A stretch of DNA of 34,212 nucleotides. It comes from Chryseobacterium gleum (GTDB lineage Bacteria > Bacteroidota > Bacteroidia > Flavobacteriales_D > Sanyastnellaceae). The translations under genes were made by a program, and so were the position numbers. The DNA is taken from assembly GCA_945878635.1 (NCBI GenBank), contig CAMCTV010000012.1:1-34212 (forward strand), read 5' to 3'. Positions 24,601 through 34,212 of the stretch are shown piece after piece. The notes under the pieces were generated by a model. That model was not told the origin of the DNA. It saw only the letters and a list, made by a program, of their open reading frames with translations, and did not search any database. Position 1 is the first letter of the stretch. Every line of letters starts with the position of its first letter.

Positions 24601-26756
24601 TCCAAATCAATGGTTGAAGTTCCAGCAGGAAGAGTAGATAGGTCAAAAGTATTGGCTGCAATATTTCCATTTACAGAGACTGCAACAGGAATTCCATTGT
24701 TGAAAAAGGATAAGATATTATTGGCTGACATCACATCAAAGCCTCCAATGTTGGCAGTTAGTGCAACATCAAAGGCGGATCCTTGTGCGGTCGAGGTGCA
24801 ATTGTTTACTATAGGATTTACCAACTCGATTTGAGGAATGGTAATCGTTTCTGGTGCGGGCAGCGTGCATGTTGAGCTGAGATCGTTTCCGCCTGCGTCA
24901 ACGATGGTGAATGTGATGTCGCAAAGGGCGTCACTGGACAAAGCCAAAGCACCTTGCGTATTGAGTGGAGCAAAAACACCAAAGGACCATGAATTGTTGT
25001 TTATGGTATTAATGACATTGGCATTACCAATGGTCCAAGGTTGTGTTCCACCACATTCATACTCCATGGTCAAAGTAGAACCTATGGGAAGTGCATTGAC
25101 ATTTAAATCAACCTCAACATCGTAATAGTTGTCCCCAGCACCACCGACAGGCATGGGCTGACAAGTGGTGGTGATGGTTTGGAATTCAACCAAGCAACCA
25201 CAAGCTGCCGGTGAAACCAAATTGGACGTCGCAGTGCAAGTGGGCAATGCATCAAAGTATGCAGTTACTGCGTTGGTTGCACTTCCATTGGCATACATGG
25301 TGAAATCAATATCCAGAGGACTTCCTACAAAAGGTGCAGGAAAACTCTGCACTTGTTGACCATTTACTTCAATGATTAGGTTTCCGGAAGCGGGCGGGTT
25401 AAAGAAAGATACGAAGTTTTGGTTGGTATTGTCTATCGTAATTAATCCATTGGTTTCATCGCACAAAGATGGTGTTACACAGATAGGTAGGTTAATGCCG
25501 CAAGGGGCTGTACCCACTGTTGGGGGCGGATAGCTGTACCCGCTAGGTACACATTCACCGCATCCACCACCATAGCTTCCAAAAACATTATCACCTCCGC
25601 TAAGAACATTAATGTTGAGGTCGACTATGTTAGCACTGTTGATTGTTGCGGTGATGCATCCGGTGAAGGTGCAACTTCCACCATCGCCCCAGTTGGTTCC
25701 TGGTGAGCCAGAGCTATTGTAGTCAAAATAGTAGCCAACAGTGTTGTTAGTCCCTGATAAATCATCCGTTCCACCACAAGGAGTGGATGGATTGATGGTA
25801 GTACTATACACCCAGTTTCCAACGCCTCCGCCACAATTGGCAGGAAGGACATCTTGGGCAATGGCTGTCCATCCTGGGCCCAATTGGAATTGAATACCAT
25901 CCATCCATAGACCATTCATACTTTGCCAATCAATTTCATAGCAAATTTGAACATTTGTCCCGATAACAGGCGCAGCTAAAGCCGCGGCAGGGGTAAAAGT
26001 GAAAGACTCTGCACCTCCGGGAATGCAATCGTTCAAAGTTGGGATGGTTCCTTGGCACATGCAGTTTGAACCTAGAATGACATCACCAACAGTTTCAGGA
26101 TTGCCATCATCGCAGGTCATTCCGGTATATACGGTTCCGCATTGGTCGTTGCAATCCGTTGAATTGGTTACCCATCCGGGCTCAGGATTGCAAGTTGAAA
26201 CGGTAACTCCAGTTTCTCCATATCCATCGCCGTCCGCGTCAGGACTGTACGTTTGAGGGCTAGCACATTCAGCACTGCACATACTAAAGGATATATTTCC
26301 TCCACCATAAGCCCAAAGTTGAACATAGATGGGGGTTCCCGCAGTTTGCGTTACTGTGATTTGCGGCATCAATCCAGGACCTGTGTCATCATCGCAATCG
26401 AGTAAAGTGTAAGTGTTGGTTGCTGCATTGAACGTGTAAGCGGCCATACCTGCGTCTACAGTACCAGAAGGGTTTAAGAATAAAACACCGGTGCTGGGAA
26501 CATTGATTAAAACCCAAACGTCAGGTTGTTGATTGCCTGCCCAACTAGGGTTATTGGCACAGCCTGGTCCACCGGGATTAGCTGAAGGAGTGTACTGCGC
26601 AGGATCTACATTGATGGAAATACATCCAGTTGTTGGATCTTGGGTAAAAGCGCTGTTAGGCTCATCCTGACCAAACACGCTATTAGAGTTGCACACCATT
26701 GCGATGGTGGTGAAAAGAATCGAATAAACGAATATCGAAGTGCCTCGGTTTTTCAT
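21645..26756 (-). CDS. Giant secreted modular protein with PPC-like, MopE-like and PKD-like modules and T9SS type B sorting domain
   Basis: I start at ATG 26756 (MKNRGTSIFVYSILFTTIAM), which gives a normal signal peptide and 1703 residues; a GTG start at 26789 would put an atypical segment before it. Residues about 45-165 resemble a bacterial pre-peptidase C-terminal-like beta domain (QPDVWVLINVPSTGVLFL, LLDCDDDTGP). Next come DADGDGYGETGVTVSTC with TDCND, a MopE-like/calcium-loop motif, and the Cys-rich CDDGNPETVGDVILGSNCMC. The middle holds repeated modules opening with a C-x-C pair (CGCLVEF near 518, CTCQITN near 777, CNCDIVD near 905). PKD-like modules with YAWNFANYG precede the type B sorting domain (PSSFTPDNDNLNEALRPV to VTIIR). 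It is presumably exported by T9SS and displayed on the surface as an adhesin or matrix protein; no catalytic domain is recognised. Lys is scarce and Asn/Thr/Pro high, typical of such proteins. Confidence 0.93.
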   Translation of the reverse strand: MKNRGTSIFVYSILFTTIAMVCNSNSVFGQDEPNSAFTQDPTTGCISINVDPAQYTPSANPGGPGCANNPSWAGNQQPDVWVLINVPSTGVLFLNPSGTVDAGMAAYTFNAATNTYTLLDCDDDTGPGLMPQITVTQTAGTPIYVQLWAYGGGNISFSMCSAECASPQTYSPDADGDGYGETGVTVSTCNPEPGWVTNSTDCNDQCGTVYTGMTCDDGNPETVGDVILGSNCMCQGTIPTLNDCIPGGAESFTFTPAAALAAPVIGTNVQICYEIDWQSMNGLWMDGIQFQLGPGWTAIAQDVLPANCGGGVGNWVYSTTINPSTPCGGTDDLSGTNNTVGYYFDYNSSGSPGTNWGDGGSCTFTGCITATINSANIVDLNINVLSGGDNVFGSYGGGCGECVPSGYSYPPPTVGTAPCGINLPICVTPSLCDETNGLITIDNTNQNFVSFFNPPASGNLIIEVNGQQVQSFPAPFVGSPLDIDFTMYANGSATNAVTAYFDALPTCTATSNLVSPAACGCLVEFQTITTTCQPMPVGGAGDNYYDVEVDLNVNALPIGSTLTMEYECGGTQPWTIGNANVINTINNNSWSFGVFAPLNTQGALALSSDALCDITFTIVDAGGNDLSSTCTLPAPETITIPQIELVNPIVNNCTSTAQGSAFDVALTANIGGFDVMSANNILSFFNNGIPVAVSVNGNIAANTFDLSTLPAGTSTIDLDYTNIVYNDANTLSFSISDGTCSFSTLVNETYPSTPAVLTNAFNFVVNNTAGNPFFQDPCTCQITNLQVTNAIPDCIGYGNFFELEVSFDFDYPPNGLDAHIYYTSTLDTVANPVFTKNTLNEYDNFSNNFTTGNFPALSYFAQIPTPPVGVGLTEPYTNNLVVDFEYPNGTGLTCTASIPFTMPGACNCDIVDMGTYSPAESPAGNPSLLVLCPNESIDFTSNNNFTPPAIAYAEVTPNDYQPIPDQRALGLILVDPATGQQILWDFEPIDFSGATPSIANPLSIDNTFNGTNYSTQDQIIALLNSINDPIDMPLVINARIVTIYNLNSLLGASGTVPLLIPSAEINAGNPTTPYTGNIFATGYDPFSGSLICGGFTTDWELVFTPLIEVENIVPDCPSSGITFDVHAGSYPFTWSAPLLNSAAGAIVAINDADNANPANMTYSGLTSGYVLDITLEDTYGCTIDHTFNPFVAPTIGQVSWNEIGGTPAILPTSPNQEIRCGTDANFQLVGQWEGANTNPQAGQWEIIWNGSTFTNPLTPYFNPGPGNVGPAAPIDFNQLYADLLSDGLLNNNTALFPANQPLYFSVRFNPTVTAPGCSEWSDEYQISFLDNFIPQAVLAPAGTNAVSKCLNEAEFDLSAIGGLPLNGIWHIGPIDPITGTGAQDNIIENGSTFDLSNVNATGAYEAYYDVAGVAGVECPVLSNDFITVTIHDTSDAVVTPDLFEDCMPQGDFVLVNESDLINGTTDCQWYLDDVLQTSGDCNSINLALMMPKKYDITLTITDINGCVDTTRYEDMLEVHPQPEVAFLYNPESVTMDNPEFQFLDNSTSPLVSYAWNFANYGTSPEPYTTFNFAEVTEPGSYDVVLVGTDANQCSTEVTRQVMIEEGFVVFMPSSFTPDNDNLNEALRPVISGADRIRFYKFVVFDRWGNTVFETNDYKEWWIGDNQSSTGYYVPNGSYQWRMEVILEGLEDRKIYTGAVTIIR

Positions 26757-26762
26757 ACCCTG

Positions 26763-26770
26763 CGAATATA
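26763..26770 (-). promoter_or_regulatory. Candidate -7 box for the giant secreted-protein gene
   Basis: The minus strand reads TATATTCG, seven of eight matches to TAnnTTTG, ending 6 bases before ATG 26756. The 17-base dyad at 26791-26807 lies 20 bases upstream of it, where the -33 element would be, so this gene could share the operator with the divergent gene. Confidence 0.4.
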
Positions 26771-26788
26771 ACTTAAAATTAATTTTCA

Positions 26789-26807
26789 CGTTGTAAATTG
26801 GTTACAA
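26789..26807 (+). promoter_or_regulatory. Dyad operator candidate in the divergent promoter region (copy 2 of 2)
   Basis: CGTTGTAAATTGGTTACAA is identical over all 19 bases to the element upstream of recA. The perfect arms TTGTAA (26791-26796) and TTACAA (26802-26807) flank ATTGG. Read toward the plus-strand gene at 26843 it has the same orientation as at recA. It ends 10 bases before a GAGTTTTG box (26818-26825), against 11 bases at recA. The region is only 86 bases and must serve two divergent genes. Confidence 0.6.
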
Positions 26808-26842
26808 TATTGGAAGAGAGTTTTGCTTCAAATAATAACAAG

Positions 26843-27229
26843 ATGCAAAACGTACCTTACTACCTTCAAGACACTAACCATGCTCAGTTTGTTGCATGGC
26901 AATCTGATCAATATCAACGTGAGAAAGGCTGCTTGGCTTTTATGGGTGGGCAATGTTTTATTCACCCCATGAAAGACGGACGTTGGCATGTGATGAATGG
27001 TCCAACACATCGTTGGCAAATTGTTGAGCAATTGGATGTATTTGACTGGCAAATTCTGAAGGCTTTTTGTGCCATTGAAGAAAATGAACAACAAAAAATG
27101 AGGAGTTTCCTGACATCCAAGTGCCAGAACTTTAAAGAGGTGCTCTTGCGTTTGCCGCAAAACAACGTGAGTTGGAAAAACCATTTCCTAACGCAATTCT
27201 CAAAAGCACAACAAGAGTGGGAGGCCTGA
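26843..27229 (+). CDS. Unrecognised 128-residue protein sharing the recA upstream element
   Basis: I do not recognise this protein. The ATG at 26843 begins MQNVPYYLQDTNHAQFVAWQ; a TTG at 26798 in the same frame lies inside the dyad and is unlikely. No signal peptide or transmembrane segment is seen, so it is probably cytoplasmic. The first half has several aromatic and Gly turns (GCLAFMGGQCF, GRWHVMNGPTHRWQIVEQL) that suggest a small beta domain. The second half is helical and polar (IEENEQQKMRSFLTSKCQ to QFSKAQQEWEA). It contains three Cys and is rich in Trp and Gln. It is divergent from the giant secreted-protein gene and lies 49 bases before ligA on the same strand. The upstream dyad shared with recA and the ligA neighbour suggest a link to DNA repair; this is inference only. 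Confidence 0.75.
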   Translation: MQNVPYYLQDTNHAQFVAWQSDQYQREKGCLAFMGGQCFIHPMKDGRWHVMNGPTHRWQIVEQLDVFDWQILKAFCAIEENEQQKMRSFLTSKCQNFKEVLLRLPQNNVSWKNHFLTQFSKAQQEWEA

Positions 27230-27245
27230 TGCATGTACAGCATAA

Positions 27246-30231
<2,986 letters not shown>

Positions 30232-30244
<13 letters not shown>

Positions 30245-31020
30245 TAAATAAGGACGGTAAAGTTGAAGCGTTTGTGCGTTTGATGGAGATCATGGAGGAT
30301 TTGCGTTCGGGTTGTCCCTGGGACATGAAGCAAACCTGGGAATCTTTGCGTCACCTGACCATTGAGGAAGTGTATGAGTTGGGAGATGCCATTCTTGACA
30401 ATGATGCACAAGAAGTTAAGAAAGAACTGGGAGACATTCTTTTACATATTGTTTTTTATGCCAAAATTGCTGAGGAGTCCAAAGGGTTTGATTTGGCAGA
30501 TGCTTTGAACCATGTTTGCGAAAAACTCATACACCGTCATCCACATATCTACGGCGATGTTAAAGTTGCAAACGAAGATGAGGTAAAGTCCAATTGGGAA
30601 AGATTGAAGTTGAAAGAGGGGAGCAAAGGCGTGTTGGCGGGTGTTCCGCAGTCATTGCCTGCTATGGTAAAGGCGCAACGCATTCAAGAAAAAGCACGTG
30701 GAGTAGGTTTTGATTGGGATAAGCCTCAACAGGTTTGGGGAAAAGTGAAAGAAGAAATGGATGAGTTTCATCAGGCTTGCGAGTCACAAGATGAACAGAA
30801 TAAAATGGATGAGTTGGGTGACGTGTTGTTTTCAATCATCAATTATGCGCGATTTGTGGGGTTGAACCCAGAGGAAGCTTTGGAAAGAACCAACAAAAAA
30901 TTCATTCGCCGTTTTCAGTTTATGGAAGGTAAAATGCTAGAGCAGAATTTGAATTGGGATCAAATGAACCTAGAAAGTTTGGATGTCTTTTGGAATCAAG
31001 CCAAAAAGGAAGGATTGTAA
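30232..31020 (+). CDS. mazG: Nucleoside triphosphate pyrophosphohydrolase MazG
   Basis: MazG hydrolyses nucleoside triphosphates to monophosphates and pyrophosphate, clearing abnormal (d)NTPs and affecting the stringent response. The 262-residue protein has the tandem MazG domains of the long form. The N-terminal repeat has CPWDMKQTWESLRHLTIEEVYELGDAI (residues about 24-50) and KKELGDILLHIVFYAKIAEE. The C-terminal repeat has VKEEMDEFHQAC and MDELGDVLFSIINYARFVGL, followed by NPEEALERTNKKFIRRFQFME. The acidic ExxE and ExxD metal-binding pairs are intact in both. ATG 30232 overlaps the upstream gene by 13 bases. It converges with the sirtuin gene ending at 31025, only 4 bases away and with no terminator seen. 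Confidence 0.97.
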
Positions 31021-31024
31021 GTAG

Positions 31025-31705
31025 TTAAATTTGATTCAACTTCTCAATGTACTCTCGCATTCCTGACGTGGCTGACTTTTCAATGGTATGAAAATAGGTG
31101 GGTAGATGTTGGGGGATTTTAGGATCGATGATCCATTTCTCGCTTTGTCGTGTTGTAAACTGGATAAGACTTGCCGCAGGATAGACCAAAAGACTGGTGC
31201 CAATCACCAAAAAAATATCTGCTTTTTCTGTGATTTCAATGGCCCGCTCCAGCATAGGGACATCTTCACCAAACCAAACGATGTGAGGTCTCCAATGTCC
31301 ACCCGTGGATGTAGGTTCAAGAAGCATAATCTCTTCAGCGGACGCTATATTTTCAATTTGGACGGAGCATCTTTTTTTAGATATTTCTCCGTGAAGATGT
31401 AAAACATTTGAAGATCCAGCGCGCTCATGGAGATCGTCAATGTTTTGAGTGATGATGTCAACATCAAATTTACTTTCTAAATCAGCGAGCAGCAAATGCG
31501 CTTCGTTGGGTTGCGCATGAAACACTTGTTTTCGGCGTATGTTGTAAAATTCAAGGACAAGCGTTGGGTCCTTTTCCCATGCCTCGGGAGTTGCTACATC
31601 TTCAATACGGTGGTTTTCCCACAAACCATCACCATCTCTAAAGGTTTGAATGCCGCTTTCTGCGCTGATTCCGGCACCGCTAAGTACAACAAGTTTCTTC
31701 TTCAT
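31025..31705 (-). CDS. cobB: NAD-dependent protein deacylase, CobB/SIRT5-type sirtuin lacking the zinc cysteines
   Basis: Sirtuins remove acyl groups from lysines using NAD+. I start at ATG 31705 (MKKKLVVLSGAGISAESGI), giving 226 residues; an upstream in-frame extension would run into the preceding gene. Present are GAGISAESGIQTFR (10-23), TQNIDDLHERAG (87-97) with the NAD-binding Asn-Ile-Asp, and the catalytic His105 in HLHGE. Tyr54 and Arg57 (FYNIRR) match the Y-x-x-R pair that favours succinyl or malonyl lysine in class III sirtuins. The zinc module is reduced: only one Cys (113) exists in the whole protein, and the second CxxC is replaced by STGGHWRPHIVWFGE. It is the last gene of the operon, overlapping the AlbA_2 gene by four bases (ATGA), which suggests coupled synthesis. 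A housekeeping deacylase is likelier than a defence SIR2. Confidence 0.94.
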   Translation of the reverse strand: MKKKLVVLSGAGISAESGIQTFRDGDGLWENHRIEDVATPEAWEKDPTLVLEFYNIRRKQVFHAQPNEAHLLLADLESKFDVDIITQNIDDLHERAGSSNVLHLHGEISKKRCSVQIENIASAEEIMLLEPTSTGGHWRPHIVWFGEDVPMLERAIEITEKADIFLVIGTSLLVYPAASLIQFTTRQSEKWIIDPKIPQHLPTYFHTIEKSATSGMREYIEKLNQI

Positions 31706-32340
31706 CTTAAGGAAAAATAGGCTATCCCGGCTTTCACTTCCCAATCAACAATTTCCCAACGAATGAGCTTGGCCAGAATTTTTTGTGCGATTTGTCTTTT
31801 CATGCCAATGGTTTTTGATAAAGCGCTGAGCGAGCGGGTTCCATTTTTTAATTCGGCAATCAGTTGCTGCTCTTTGGGACTATAGTAGAATTTCTCTGGA
31901 CGCCCTTGCTCTTCCATCTTCCATAACTCATGAATAACAGCAGGCGCTAGGGTGTTGTTGTCGTGCTCTCTCAGATAAGCTTTCCACTCATTGGGAATGT
32001 CTTCACATAAAGTTGGTTTGGATATGTTTTCTGGGACGTTGACTTCTAGTACAAAACGATCATCTACCTTCCAAGTCTGGAATTGGAGGTGCACGGCAGG
32101 TTTACAGTATTGATGTGCCGCAAATTGCATCATGTGAAATTCTTCTTCCGGTCTAATTCCGCCTATAGCGCCGTTGTCTTTAACGCCAATGAGTATTCTA
32201 CCTCCAATGGTGTTGGAAAAGGCAGATATTGTTTTAGAGATTTTTCGAGCTTCGTCGATGCGGAGTTTGAAATCTTGTTGAATGTGCTCTCCTTCAGCAA
32301 TCCATTTTTTGACATACGGAATTTGATGAGCAGAGGACAT
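31702..32340 (-). CDS. AlbA_2 (Schlafen-like) domain protein with C-terminal winged helix
   Basis: Residues about 13-125 match the AlbA_2 domain (PF04326), seen in many bacterial proteins annotated as putative regulators or ATP-binding proteins. The landmarks are GEHIQQDFKLR (17-27), ISAFSNTIGGRILIGVKDNG (38-57) and IGGIRPEEE. The segment to about 150 contains YLREHDNNTLA, another family hallmark. The last ~60 residues (YYSPKEQQLIAELKNGTRSL to VDWEVKAGIAYFSL) look like a winged helix-turn-helix, so DNA binding and transcription control are plausible. The 212-residue length is shorter than AlbA_2 proteins with the extra ATPase C-domain. It starts at ATG 32340, 2 bases after the phosphatase gene, and overlaps the sirtuin start by four bases. 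The signalling genes upstream suggest it is a response component; its true function is unknown. Confidence 0.85.
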   Translation of the reverse strand: MSSAHQIPYVKKWIAEGEHIQQDFKLRIDEARKISKTISAFSNTIGGRILIGVKDNGAIGGIRPEEEFHMMQFAAHQYCKPAVHLQFQTWKVDDRFVLEVNVPENISKPTLCEDIPNEWKAYLREHDNNTLAPAVIHELWKMEEQGRPEKFYYSPKEQQLIAELKNGTRSLSALSKTIGMKRQIAQKILAKLIRWEIVDWEVKAGIAYFSLR

Positions 32341-32342
32341 GA

Positions 32343-33605
32343 TTATTCACAGTAAATGGAGAGCAATGTAATGTCATCTATTTGCTCCTGCGTTCCCAAA
32401 AAGTCCCTTATTTTTTCACTCAGGTAACTGGGACCTTTTGCAAAAAAGTCAGGTTCATGAATCCACTTTTCTAGTCCAATCCATTTTAACCTTTTATTGT
32501 TTGGTCCACCCATTAAATCCAGCAGGCCATCTGAGAATAGTATTATTCTCTTTTGATGTGCATTGAAACTCCCAGTGTCCACCTCAGATTCATGAGCAAT
32601 CATTCTGAAAAATCCTTTGCTTTTGGAAATGATTTCTGTTTGGTCTTGGTCAAGAATTACAATGTTGGAGTTGAAGTTGGCATATTGAACATCATGGGTT
32701 TTGAATTCAATTTTTAAAATGCAGAAGTCAACGCCAACACTCTCTAAAAATTCAACCTTGTCGATATGAACTTTGCTTTTTAATCCGATGATAATTTCTT
32801 GAGCGGCAGCTTCGATATTGATATCATCCGATTGGCTGAGCAGATAAGATTTAGCGATGTCGATAACCAATACACTCAAAAGTGCGCCTGCCAATCCATG
32901 GCCTGTGCAATCTCCTTGTATGATGTACCCATAGTTTTCCGTTTTATGGACCCAGTGAAAATCTCCGCTTATTACTTTCAATGGCGATTCGTACAAATAA
33001 GTTGAATTGATTTCAGGACCCAGTACGTCCAATGAAGGTACAAATGCATTTTGAATAAGTTTAGCATACTCAAGCCCTTCTAATAGTTCCTGATTTTTTT
33101 GTTCCAATTCAGCGGTGCGCACATTCACCAAATTCACCAAATCTTCATTGAGTATTCTTAGTTCTTTTTCTTGTGCTTCCAATCGACGTTCATTGTCATA
33201 AGCATGAATGGCTTCCAAAATGGTAAGTTCCAAATCCTTGGGATACCAGGGCTTCTCAATGAAGTGGAATAGACCAGTTTTGTTGATGACATCAGCCACA
33301 GCTTTTACATCTGCCTGTCCTGTCAACATGATTTTTTTGCACTTCGGGATGATTTGACTAACTTGAATCAATAGATCACTCCCTTTCATGGGATACATTA
33401 AATAGTCACTAATGATGAGTACCAATTCTGATTCGGCTTCAACTATGCCATTGCATGCTTCCAATGCACTGGCAGCATTGTCAAGGGCAATGAGCGTGAT
33501 ATCCTCCGGGAGAAATCGCTTGAGATGATTGATAAGCACATTTAAAATAATGGCATCATCATCCACTGCTATGATGTATCTCTGGTATTTATTGAACTCG
33601 CTCAT
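32343..33605 (-). CDS. Response regulator with C-terminal SpoIIE/PP2C-type phosphatase domain
   Basis: The 420-residue protein has a receiver domain (7-135) with acidic pocket DDD (15-17), phosphoacceptor Asp67 in SDYLM, Thr95 and Lys118 (EKPW). A coiled-coil linker follows (about 138-178, rich in E/L/N). The SpoIIE-type Ser/Thr phosphatase domain (about 178-420) has SGDF (Asp215), GDCTGHG (Asp232), FSDGLLD (Asp359) and DDITLL (Asp410-411), so its metal ligands are intact. Proteins of this design are switched by phosphorylation of the receiver and act on a phosphorylated anti-sigma antagonist or other partner; no partner gene is nearby. ATG 33605 is 3 bases after the stop of the hybrid kinase gene, its likely phosphodonor, and 2 bases separate its stop from the AlbA_2 gene. 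Confidence 0.95.
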   Translation of the reverse strand: MSEFNKYQRYIIAVDDDAIILNVLINHLKRFLPEDITLIALDNAASALEACNGIVEAESELVLIISDYLMYPMKGSDLLIQVSQIIPKCKKIMLTGQADVKAVADVINKTGLFHFIEKPWYPKDLELTILEAIHAYDNERRLEAQEKELRILNEDLVNLVNVRTAELEQKNQELLEGLEYAKLIQNAFVPSLDVLGPEINSTYLYESPLKVISGDFHWVHKTENYGYIIQGDCTGHGLAGALLSVLVIDIAKSYLLSQSDDINIEAAAQEIIIGLKSKVHIDKVEFLESVGVDFCILKIEFKTHDVQYANFNSNIVILDQDQTEIISKSKGFFRMIAHESEVDTGSFNAHQKRIILFSDGLLDLMGGPNNKRLKWIGLEKWIHEPDFFAKGPSYLSEKIRDFLGTQEQIDDITLLSIYCE

Positions 33606-33608
33606 GCC

Positions 33609-34212
33609 TTATTTAGAACTTTTCTCTAAGTGTGTTTTCATTTCTTCAATGCCTTGACGAATGAGCGTTACCATATGATGACCGTGGTAAGTACCATCTC
33701 CAACAATTTGTTCTTCAACAATAAATGATCTAAAGTTTTCTAGAGCCGTTAATGCCTCATCCATTCCCATATTGTGTAGGTTCGGTTTTAGTTCATGTAA
33801 CTTAGCACGAATGATATGAATATTTTGCTCGTCGATGGCCTTGCTGACCTCGTTGGCTATTCTGGTTCCTTCTAGCACAAACAATTGAACAATGCTATTC
33901 ACTATTTTTGGATCTTCACCTACCAAATCCTTGATTCGGTCAAGTCCAAAACTAGGGAGTGCATTTGATTCGGCTTTCATTACTAAATTATTTTTTTCTT
34001 TTCTACGAAAATATTTCGATAATACTTGAATAATTTCCAATTCTTCAAATGGCTTGATGAGGTAATCATCCATACCCGCGTTTTGACATTTGATTCGCTC
34101 AGATTGTTGCGCATTTGCTGTCAGCGCAATGATGGGTAGGACAATGCCTTTGGAACGCATGATTTTACATGCTTCAATTCCATCAATCGTAGGCATTTGA
34201 ATATCCATCAGG
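33609..34212 (-). CDS. C-terminal part of a hybrid histidine kinase: receiver plus HPt domain, partial (5' end outside window)
   Basis: The frame is open through the right edge, so the N-terminus, with sensor and kinase domains presumed, is missing. What remains starts inside a receiver domain: MDIQMPTIDG holds the phosphoacceptor Asp, then ALTANA with the conserved Thr/Ala, and DDYLIKPFE with the switch Lys. After a linker comes a helical HPt domain (about 33640-33940) in which KLHELKPNLHNMG carries the probable phospho-His (codon near 33796), matching the usual AHxLKGxxxxLG pattern with Pro for Gly. Such tripartite kinases pass phosphate from receiver to HPt and on to a separate response regulator. 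The regulator encoded 3 bases downstream is the natural target. Treating the internal ATG at 34208 as a start would make no sense, since it cuts the receiver. Confidence 0.92.
   Translation of the reverse strand, partial: LMDIQMPTIDGIEACKIMRSKGIVLPIIALTANAQQSERIKCQNAGMDDYLIKPFEELEIIQVLSKYFRRKEKNNLVMKAESNALPSFGLDRIKDLVGEDPKIVNSIVQLFVLEGTRIANEVSKAIDEQNIHIIRAKLHELKPNLHNMGMDEALTALENFRSFIVEEQIVGDGTYHGHHMVTLIRQGIEEMKTHLEKSSK

Noticed and set aside
26787-26842. GTG start (26789) for the giant protein and TTG start (26798) for the small gene
   Set aside because: Both would place coding sequence over the palindrome; the later ATG codons at 26756 and 26843 give a clean signal peptide and a sensible small protein.
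31025-32340. Sirtuin plus AlbA_2 pair as an anti-phage defence system (Thoeris or similar)
   Set aside because: The sirtuin is a compact CobB/SIRT5-type deacylase with a full deacylase motif set, not the SIR2 NADase domain of defence proteins; no other defence gene or mobile element is near.

Overview
The window looks like chromosomal core and accessory DNA from a Bacteroidota bacterium, probably Flavobacteriia-like. The reasons are two secreted proteins with the type B sorting domain of the type IX secretion system (T9SS), a PorQ homologue, a Bacteroidota-type GlmU-like enzyme, DUF4369/TlpA-type and TPR lipoproteins, and TAnnTTTG-like promoter boxes with few Shine-Dalgarno sites. Coding density is very high. 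I see no rRNA, tRNA, CRISPR array, insertion sequence or prophage, and no gene-free stretch reaches 300 bases (the longest, 2313-2461, is 149 bases).

Left part (1-9879, all minus strand): a TPR lipoprotein running off the left edge, recA with its terminator, a two-helix membrane protein, and a tight run lpxK-gatB-TlpA lipoprotein-M1 peptidase-lpxH. That run joins lipid A synthesis, tRNA amidation and envelope protein handling in one apparent transcript. Centre (9917-19550): a NIF3-family gene and a Lys-rich coiled-coil gene (plus) end at a strong terminator facing a CarH-like MerR regulator (minus). Then comes a plus-strand series: GlmU-like enzyme, lon, porQ, def and a small TPR lipoprotein. 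Next (19559-26756, minus): two paralogous large secreted proteins, both with PKD-like modules and a T9SS type B C-terminus. They are separated by a clear terminator and lie near porQ, which belongs to the export apparatus.

Right part: an unrecognised 128-residue protein, ligA, an ExoV-like pyruvyl transferase and mazG (plus). They converge on a minus-strand operon: hybrid histidine kinase (cut by the right edge), receiver-SpoIIE phosphatase, AlbA_2/winged-helix protein and a zinc-less sirtuin.

The most notable signal is not a gene. An exact 19-base element containing a 17-base dyad (TTGTAA-N5-TTACAA) occurs twice: in front of recA, and in front of the unknown gene just upstream of ligA. Both copies have the same orientation and nearly the same spacing (11 and 10 bases) to a -7-like box. 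This suggests a shared operator, possibly for a DNA-repair regulon not described here before. Other points of interest are a histone-H1-like basic tail fused to a family normally carrying a C4 zinc ribbon but here without any cysteine, and the kinase/phosphatase/AlbA/sirtuin operon.
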